Both the position numbers and the translations under genes were made by a program. DNA of 12,421 bases. Source: Verrucomicrobiota bacterium (GTDB lineage Bacteria; Verrucomicrobiota; Verrucomicrobiia; Opitutales; Opitutaceae). The notes below the pieces were generated by a model. The model was given only the letters and a program-made list of their open reading frames with translations, had not been told where the DNA came from and made no database searches. Below, in pieces: positions 7,336 through 12,421 of this stretch. Positions within the stretch are counted from its first letter, which is position 1. Every line of letters starts with the position of its first letter. Where the stretch lies: NCBI GenBank assembly GCA_003694825.1, contig RFJS01000181.1:1-12421 (forward strand). Reading direction: 5' to 3'.

Positions 7336-8742
7336 TCACTTCCGGCCGATCGGCCAGTAGGCGTCCATGCGGTCGATGTCATATTTCTCGAACTGCGTCT
7401 TGAGCATCCAACGCGGTCGCTCGAGCTGCATCTCCCATTGATACAGCTTGTAAAAGAGTTCCTTCACCAGGTCCGGATGCGCGCCGGCCAGGTCATGCAG
7501 CTCCGATGGATCCTGCTCGATATCGAACAGCATCGCCGGACGGTCGGGGAAACGGATCAGTTTCCACTGGCCGCTGCGAACGGCGGCGCGAACCCCCTTT
7601 TTCCAGAAAAGGATATCGTGCGGCGCATCGTCGCGCTTTCCCTGCAGATAAGGGAGCAGGTTCACTCCGTCCAGCGGGAGCGCCTCGATTTCGTCTGCGC
7701 CGGCCCCGGCGGCAGCGAGAAAGGTGGGAAGGAGGTCCAGCGTGATCACCGGCTTGTCGTAGACGACGCCCGCCGGCAGCTGCGCGGGCCAGCGCACGAG
7801 GTAGGGCACGCGGATGCCACCCTCGAGGTGGTTGGACTTCGTGCCGCTCAACGGACTGTTGTCGGAGGCGTTCTTGTCCGACGGCCCGCCGTTGTCGTTG
7901 GTGAAGACAACGAGTGTATTCTCTTCGAGGCCAAGCCGCTCCAGCGTATCGAGAACACGGCCACAGGCGCGGTCGAGCGCGAGTGTCATGGCCGCCAGTT
8001 CACGACGCTTGCCGGTGAGTTCGGGAAATTGCTCGAGATCCTCCGGCGTCGCCTGCATCGGCGTATGCACGGCGTTGAATGCGAGGTAGACAAAAAACGG
8101 CCGGTCGGCATGCCGTTCGATGAACCCGCACGCTTCCTCAGCAAGGACGTCTGTCAGATACCCCTCGTGCTCCTCGAATTGCCCGAAACCGCGCTCCATC
8201 TTCCGCATCGCATCGGACGGTTCGTTTCGAAACGGGAAGTAGTCGCGATCGCCCCCGCGAAAGCCGTAAAATTCGTCGAAGCCCCGGCGCAGGGGATGAA
8301 AGCGATCGGCGCCGCCAAGATGCCACTTGCCGAAGACCGCCGTGCGATAGCCGCGCGCCTTGAGATAGTCGCCCATGGTCTTTTCCTCGACCGGCAGGCC
8401 CATCTCCGGACCGTCGGCGGCGGAAACCTCGCTCATGTATCCGGGAACATTGTTTTCATGATACCCGAAACGCTGTTGATAGCGTCCGGTCATCAATCCG
8501 GCACGCGACGGTCCGCACACCGAAGCCGAGACGTATCCCTGGGAAAACCGAATGCCTTCCGCCGCCAGCCGGTCGAGATGCGGCGTGCGAAACTCCCGGC
8601 TTCCCTGGAAACCAAAATCCGCATACCCGGCATCGTCGGCGAAAAGCAGCACGATATTCGGCGGCCGTTTGGCCGGAGCTGCAATTATCGAGACAGCTGT
8701 GACAATAAACAGGGCGGTAAGGGTTGCTCGCAGGGTTTTCAC
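7336..8742 (-). CDS. sulfatase A, formylglycine-dependent type I (S1 family)
   Basis: This is a 468-aa exported sulfatase, a paralogue of the next gene. The FGly motif C-G-P-S-R is at residues 76-80, followed by AGLMTGR. Metal-binding D36-D37 lie in F-A-D-D-A-G-Y. G-K-W-H is at 138-141, N-A-V-H at 223-226, D283-N284 in TNDNGG, and K302 in G-T-K-S-N-H. The start is chosen as GTG 8742 because it gives a compact signal peptide ([12 protein letters not shown]..., cleavage near APA at 22-24). The frame stays open upstream to beyond 9000, with an ATG at 8847, but that extension puts about 35 non-signal-like residues before the hydrophobic stretch. The Shine-Dalgarno site at 8742 is weak, so the start is the least certain part. 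It probably acts on sulfated galactan oligosaccharides in the periplasm; the target sulfate position is unknown. Confidence 0.92.
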   Translation of the reverse strand: MKTLRATLTALFIVTAVSIIAAPAKRPPNIVLLFADDAGYADFGFQGSREFRTPHLDRLAAEGIRFSQGYVSASVCGPSRAGLMTGRYQQRFGYHENNVPGYMSEVSAADGPEMGLPVEEKTMGDYLKARGYRTAVFGKWHLGGADRFHPLRRGFDEFYGFRGGDRDYFPFRNEPSDAMRKMERGFGQFEEHEGYLTDVLAEEACGFIERHADRPFFVYLAFNAVHTPMQATPEDLEQFPELTGKRRELAAMTLALDRACGRVLDTLERLGLEENTLVVFTNDNGGPSDKNASDNSPLSGTKSNHLEGGIRVPYLVRWPAQLPAGVVYDKPVITLDLLPTFLAAAGAGADEIEALPLDGVNLLPYLQGKRDDAPHDILFWKKGVRAAVRSGQWKLIRFPDRPAMLFDIEQDPSELHDLAGAHPDLVKELFYKLYQWEMQLERPRWMLKTQFEKYDIDRMDAYWPIGRK

Positions 8743-9110
8743 GATTGAGGGGATCCAGTTCGCAGGGGATGTTCTTTCCGTCCACCGGCGGAACGTATCG
8801 CTCGAGGTTTCAGGGAAACGATATCCGAATTCACCGACACGGAACATAGGTGATTTTTCAATTAGGTCGGCGGTTATTGCACTGTCCGTGCCGAGCCATC
8901 CGCCCCTTCCTGCCGAGTCCCCCCCTGCCCCGGCCTCCCGCGGCGTTTCTTCGCCGCAAATTCCGCCGCCTGGCGCACACATCGGCCGCCTTTTTCCACC
9001 GTGCACCGTCGACGAAACGTGTCGCATCGCCCACCCGCTCGCGCCAATGCCGCTCGCGGCCCAGCCCGCCGCCCGCGAAAACCGGCATGCGTGTCAGGCG
9101 CTGCCCGCCT
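8743..9110. other. 368-bp spacer between the GH16 gene and sulfatase A
   Basis: No convincing gene is present. The part nearest the GH16 gene (about 8881-9110) is very GC-rich with C-runs and several GCGGCG/CGCCGC elements. The part nearest sulfatase A contains an AT-richer patch (8850-8880). A small GTTTC-AGG-GAAAC inverted repeat lies at 8807-8819. The patch may hold a promoter for the sulfatase-receptor block, but no clean -35/-10 pair with normal spacing could be found. This is the longest gene-free stretch and the most natural break between two transcription units. Confidence 0.45.
8940..8957 (-). terminator. GC stem-loop in the spacer after the GH16 gene
   Basis: A perfect 6-bp stem, GCGGCG/CGCCGC, closes a TTTCTT loop (plus-strand reading), about 150 nt after the GH16 stop. 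No T-tract follows on the minus strand, so intrinsic termination is doubtful. It may only protect the upstream mRNA end or arise from high GC. Confidence 0.2.
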
Positions 9111-10136
9111 TCACTCCGTCCCGGTCTTCTGCCACACCCGCACGTAGTCGACTACAAACTCGACAACCCCGTCGTGCTTCTTCTCCGGAGGACTGTTGCG
9201 CTCCAGGTCTTCGAGGCTCTCCGGCAGGCCATTCCACGGAAACGTCTCCATATCGAGCCAGAGATTGATCGGCACAGTCGCGACGTATCCGTCGTACTCA
9301 TCATCGACATCGCGATGCTCGCGCGCCCACGCCCTGACCTCTTCCGCCGTGACCTCGGAGATGAGCATGCCATCGACATAATACTTCACGCCGCCCGCAT
9401 CCCACTCGACACCATAGACATGAAAGTCATCCGCCATGCGAAAGCCCAGGTCACGGTGCTCCGTGTAGGTCGGCTGGCCTTTGAGCCGCTTCCAATCGCG
9501 GATCGACCACCACAACTCCCGGTCGAGATGCTCCTTCCCCGGATCCCGTCCGTCGCCGAAGGACTCGAAAAAGTCGAACTCCATCCCCGGGCCGGTCGCC
9601 CAGAACGCGCTGCTCACTTCGGCATCAGCCGACTTGCTGCGGATTTCGATATAACCATACCGAAACGCCTTTCGCGAGATGAGACAGGCCGTCGTGATAT
9701 TCTCATACGCCAGCGGCTCGCCAAAGACGGGCGTGTGAATCTCCTCGCAGAAAGGAAAGTCCGGCTCCCAGCGCGCTTCGAGGATGAGCCGGCCGTTTTC
9801 GATCCGACAGTTTCGCCCGGAAAACTGGGATGGCGCACGACCTTTCCAGACGCGGGCATCGGGCTTGTCCGGGTGACGGTAGACGGGCCGGCCGTTCTCG
9901 AACTCGCCGACGACATACCATCGATCCCTGTCGATCTCGGGACCGTCGAATTCGTCGCTGACCACCTCGTTATAGACCCAGCCCCCCGCGTTCTGTGGAT
10001 CCGAGAGCGGCAGCGGCAGCGCCCCACCCGAGCGGCTCGACAACTCGGCCGGCGTGGCCGCTTCGCCCCACTCCGCGGCGAAGACCGCGCAAGACACGGC
10101 CATTCCGAAAAGCACGGCGCGTCCGCTCCGTTTCAT
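9111..10136 (-). CDS. GH16 family endo-hydrolase, probable galactanase (agarase/porphyranase/carrageenase type)
   Basis: This 341-aa exported enzyme probably cleaves beta-linkages inside a red-algal-type galactan by a retaining mechanism. The GH16 active-site strand is M-E-F-D-F-F-E-S: nucleophile E186, D188 and acid/base E191. This is the ExDxxE (beta-bulge) form, found among other members in agarases, porphyranases and kappa-carrageenases. N-terminal landmarks are D-E-F-D-G near 61-65 and R-I-E-N-G-R-L-I-L-E near 111-120. G-Y-I-E-I-R-S lies just before the active site. The protein ends V-D-Y-V-R-V-W-Q, the usual last strand of the jelly-roll, so no accessory module is attached. A signal sequence fits residues 1-20; A-V-S-C at 13-16 is a poor lipobox. 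ATG 10136 is set by GGAGG 4 nt upstream and by ATGA overlap with the preceding stop, which indicates translational coupling. Open frame further upstream belongs to the overlap and is rejected. GH16 membership is firm; the substrate is inferred. Confidence 0.93.
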   Translation of the reverse strand: MKRSGRAVLFGMAVSCAVFAAEWGEAATPAELSSRSGGALPLPLSDPQNAGGWVYNEVVSDEFDGPEIDRDRWYVVGEFENGRPVYRHPDKPDARVWKGRAPSQFSGRNCRIENGRLILEARWEPDFPFCEEIHTPVFGEPLAYENITTACLISRKAFRYGYIEIRSKSADAEVSSAFWATGPGMEFDFFESFGDGRDPGKEHLDRELWWSIRDWKRLKGQPTYTEHRDLGFRMADDFHVYGVEWDAGGVKYYVDGMLISEVTAEEVRAWAREHRDVDDEYDGYVATVPINLWLDMETFPWNGLPESLEDLERNSPPEKKHDGVVEFVVDYVRVWQKTGTE

Positions 10137-12421
10137 TTCGCCTCCGCCGGCTGCACATCCAGCAGCAGCACCCCGCGGGGTGGCAGCTCGAAGGTATCGC
10201 CGAGCCGCTGACCGGTCAGCATATCCGTCGCCTGCACGGACCCGCCCACGCGACGACTCACCGTCAAGCGGGCCGGATGACGGCCCAGGTTGAGCACATT
10301 GAGAAGAAACCCGCCGTCCGATTGTTCCGCAACCCGCCAGAAGCACCCCTTCTCGCCGGTGCCGTTGTCTTCCTTCAGAACCAGGGCGGGCCAGCGCTTC
10401 GAGACCGCGTCGAACGCGGTCCGGGCGAGGGTTTCGAGATCGGCTCCCTCGAGGTCGATCAAGCGTCCCTTTCCGGCCATGAGGCGCGCCTGGCGGGGAT
10501 GGCCGTATTCATCGAGCGCGAGACTTCCGGCACCGTCGATCAACACCGTTCCACCGTTATCGAGATAGCGCTGCAGCGCGGCAAACTCCTCGTCCGTGAC
10601 GTATTCAGTTTTGTAAACGACAACCGCGTCCCATGTCCCCGGATCCTGTCGCTCGAGGATGCGTTTCGTGACGAAGCCCAGCGGCATGCCCTCGAAGAAG
10701 AGTCGTTCATACAATGCAAACTGCTCCGACATGTGGCGATGCTTGTTGATCGCCGAGGTCTCCGAATAAAACAGGCGAAGCGGACGGCGCTGCCGCCGCA
10801 GCGCCATGATCTCTTCGGAGAAGCTGTTCAGGTCATACATCACCTGCGTGACCGCGTTGACGACCTGCGGCTGATGATTCGCCGACGCCGCATAGGAGCC
10901 GGCCAGCGCCGGATCGAAAAAGTTCAGCTCGCCCTCCATGCGATCCTCGGGCGATCCGTCCGGATCCCGCGCCCACCACCACGCCAGATTCGCATCCATC
11001 CCCAGGACGGTGGCCAGCCAATAGACACAGCGCACATAATCGGCGGGCTGATCCAGCTCGCGCACCCAGGACGCCGACAGGAAGTGATTCTCCGAGTTGA
11101 AGTGGATCTTGTCCGGCGCCACCGACTCGAGGAAATCGTAACTCATGCAAAGCTCCTCCCAGAACCATGAATACCGTTCCTCCCATGGCTCCGGGCCTGT
11201 CGCGTTGAGATTGCGCACCCATTTGGCTTTGGCGTCGTCGCCGATCATGGACGTCAGCTCCGTGAGCGCCTCCATATCGATGCCGTGATCGCGCTCATTT
11301 CCGGTGAACAGGTGGGGCTGCAGCTTGATGCTCGTCGCCGCCTCCGGATTGCCCTCGCGCAATTTGCCCTGGAGCCATCGGAACCACTCGGTGGAACGGT
11401 CCATGTTGAAACGCGCCCAGTCATACCACAGCGGGGTGCCGCGCAGCTTTCGAGGCAACGGGAAGGGATAGACAACCTCGTCGAAGTCCGCGAAGGCCGT
11501 CCCCCAGTTTTCATTCAACCGATCGATATCGCCGTCATATTTCTCTCGAAGCCACTGCTTGAGCTTTGCGTCCGTATAGGAAGAGATCGAATTCATCTCG
11601 AGGTAGCGCTGCGTCCAGCTCTCCTTCGAGAAATACCAATGCGGCTCATTGGACAAAATATACCCGAGCTGCGTCACCTTCCGCCCCCGGGTCAGCTCAC
11701 CGGCTTTCCGGGCGATCTTACCCCACACCTCCCGCACGAGCGGATTGTCGATATCAAAACCCGTGAAGAGACTGCGGCCCATGGCCGCCTCCGGTTCACG
11801 GCGCAACACCCATTCCGGCAGGCCACTGCACCAGAAAAGAAGAAACCCGACATTGGTGTCCGGGATATCGGTGATCTCTCGAAGCAGCGCTTCATCAAAC
11901 GTGCCGTCCTCCTTGAGAAGGAAGGAATTGATGGCGCGATCGTGGTCGACCGGATACAGATTCTCGCCGCCGTGAAATATCGCACCGAGGTGATCGTTGT
12001 AGACATTCTCGTCTGTGAGCGGCCGTCCAACCGATTTGGAAAAGTAATCGTAGAGAAAAATCGGCCGACCGTGGCTGAGCAGCCTGTCCTCGACCACTTC
12101 GATATTCCCCCAGTCGACCTTGTTCACCGGCCGGCGCTGGATCTTTCCGTCGATCACGTCCTGAAGGGTGGCGATGGCGGTATCGAGAATCTCAATGACC
12201 TTCCGGCGCTCGAAACACGGAAGCAATTCGGCATACTCGCGTTTCCGGCTCCGGAAGGGCTCGTGATAGACTCCGAAGAGGTATTCATTGGCCGGCTTGT
12301 TGGCCTCGTCCCAGTCGGCAAACTTCAGAAACTGCCGGGCAAACCAGAGCGCCGACTCCTCGCGAGCGACATCGATCGACTGCCGGCGAGCCTGCGCCAT
12401 CAACGCCTCGAGGCGCGTGAT
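10133..12421 (-). CDS. GH42-like clan GH-A glycoside hydrolase with trimerisation-like domain, 5' end cut by window edge
   Basis: The frame is open to the right edge, giving 762 visible residues. The TTG at 12403 and ATG at 12400 are internal: the sequence before them (ITRLEAL) still aligns with the paralogue at 1541-1, which has about 50 more N-terminal residues including a signal peptide. Counting from 12403, a TIM barrel covers ~110-480, with acid/base E253 in S-N-E-P and probable nucleophile E438 in N-S-E-N. The stretch around 280-300 (L-K-Q-W-L-R-E-K-Y-D ... N-W-G-T-A-F) matches the GH42 pattern. Residues ~535-625 look like the GH42 trimerisation domain (amidotransferase-like fold, ending Y-L-D-N-G-G-T-V-L-I-D-G). 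A small C-terminal beta domain (~690-756) follows. Exo-action on galactan oligosaccharides is inferred. The NEP and SEN contexts differ from classic GH42, so a GH42-related family (for example the GH167 type) or GH50-like function should be considered. It is translationally coupled to the GH16 gene. Confidence 0.85.
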   Translation of the reverse strand: MTRLEALMAQARRQSIDVAREESALWFARQFLKFADWDEANKPANEYLFGVYHEPFRSRKREYAELLPCFERRKVIEILDTAIATLQDVIDGKIQRRPVNKVDWGNIEVVEDRLLSHGRPIFLYDYFSKSVGRPLTDENVYNDHLGAIFHGGENLYPVDHDRAINSFLLKEDGTFDEALLREITDIPDTNVGFLLFWCSGLPEWVLRREPEAAMGRSLFTGFDIDNPLVREVWGKIARKAGELTRGRKVTQLGYILSNEPHWYFSKESWTQRYLEMNSISSYTDAKLKQWLREKYDGDIDRLNENWGTAFADFDEVVYPFPLPRKLRGTPLWYDWARFNMDRSTEWFRWLQGKLREGNPEAATSIKLQPHLFTGNERDHGIDMEALTELTSMIGDDAKAKWVRNLNATGPEPWEERYSWFWEELCMSYDFLESVAPDKIHFNSENHFLSASWVRELDQPADYVRCVYWLATVLGMDANLAWWWARDPDGSPEDRMEGELNFFDPALAGSYAASANHQPQVVNAVTQVMYDLNSFSEEIMALRRQRRPLRLFYSETSAINKHRHMSEQFALYERLFFEGMPLGFVTKRILERQDPGTWDAVVVYKTEYVTDEEFAALQRYLDNGGTVLIDGAGSLALDEYGHPRQARLMAGKGRLIDLEGADLETLARTAFDAVSKRWPALVLKEDNGTGEKGCFWRVAEQSDGGFLLNVLNLGRHPARLTVSRRVGGSVQATDMLTGQRLGDTFELPPRGVLLLDVQPAEAK
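10134..10145 (-). promoter_or_regulatory. ribosome-binding site and ATGA start/stop overlap of the GH16 gene
   Basis: The minus strand reads GGAGGCGAAATGA. GGAGG (10145-10141) lies inside the last codons of the upstream hydrolase. ATG (10136-10134) shares two bases with that gene's TGA stop (10135-10133). This arrangement typically couples translation of the two genes. Confidence 0.75.

Noticed and set aside
7307..7339. A GTG start at 7339 for sulfatase B, overlapping the previous stop as GTGA.
   Set aside because: It lacks a good ribosome-binding site and would place 11 extra residues before an already long N-region; ATG 7306 is simpler. It remains a possible alternative.
5660..8748. Plus-strand open frames of 566 and 475 codons (5660-7360 and 7321-8748) opposite the two sulfatases.
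   Set aside because: Both are codon-aligned shadows of the sulfatase genes, explained by codon bias; the sulfatase motifs are unambiguous.
8743..9027. A longer sulfatase A beginning at 9027 or at ATG 8847.
   Set aside because: The added residues are not signal-like and would bury the clear signal peptide that begins at GTG 8742. Not fully excluded, since the Shine-Dalgarno site at 8742 is weak.
8858..9088. A 76-codon minus-strand open frame in the spacer after the GH16 gene.
   Set aside because: The product is Arg/Gly-rich low-complexity sequence as expected from GC-rich non-coding DNA, with no clear ribosome-binding site or recognisable family.
10137..10346. A 411-codon version of the GH16 gene beginning at 10346.
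   Set aside because: It would overlap the upstream hydrolase by more than 200 bp in another frame. The GGAGG-ATG at 10136 and the signal peptide there give the real start.
8850..11170. Plus-strand open frames of 453 and 391 codons (8850-10211 and 9995-11170) opposite the GH16 and right GH42-like genes.
   Set aside because: Again codon-aligned antisense shadows with low-complexity Pro/Arg/Ala content and no domain.
12398..12403. TTG 12403 or ATG 12400 as the true start of the right GH42-like gene.
   Set aside because: The frame is open to the window edge, the residues upstream still align with the paralogue, and no signal peptide follows these codons, so the gene is truncated by the window.

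Overview
The window is a single-direction gene cluster: every convincing gene lies on the minus strand, so transcription runs from right to left. It looks like a polysaccharide-utilisation locus (PUL) for a sulfated galactan. The likely source is a high-GC member of the Verrucomicrobiota, probably order Opitutales. The strongest clue is the outer-membrane receptor, whose mature N-terminus (an ELSPFVVDAS-type box followed by DxGYYAS and a TLAGGR-like segment) resembles the TonB-dependent receptors common in that order. A SusC/SusD pair of the Bacteroidota kind is absent, and third codon positions are strongly GC-rich. The taxonomic call is inference from family resemblance, not from a marker gene.

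Layout in transcription order (right to left): (1) a GH42-like, clan GH-A glycoside hydrolase with its N-terminus cut off by the right edge (12421-10133); (2) a secreted GH16 endo-hydrolase whose start codon overlaps the previous stop as ATGA (10136-9111); (3) a 368-bp GC-rich spacer; (4) sulfatase A (8742-7336); (5) sulfatase B, 29 bp further on (7306-5771); (6) a 226-bp spacer; (7) a very large TonB-dependent receptor of 1253 aa (5544-1783); (8) a 241-bp spacer with stacked dyad symmetries; (9) a second GH42-like paralogue with a signal peptide, cut off at its C-terminus by the left edge (1541-1).

Proposed joint function: the secreted GH16 enzyme cuts a galactan backbone (agar, porphyran, carrageenan or furcellaran type), and the receptor imports the oligosaccharides. 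The two formylglycine sulfatases remove sulfate esters, and the two GH42-like enzymes act on the trimmed oligosaccharides, probably from the non-reducing end. The enzyme classes are well supported by visible catalytic motifs. The exact polymer is inferred from gene company only. No SusD homologue, regulator, anhydrogalactosidase or sulfatase-maturating enzyme lies inside the window. No RNA gene, CRISPR array, insertion sequence or complete mobile element was seen.
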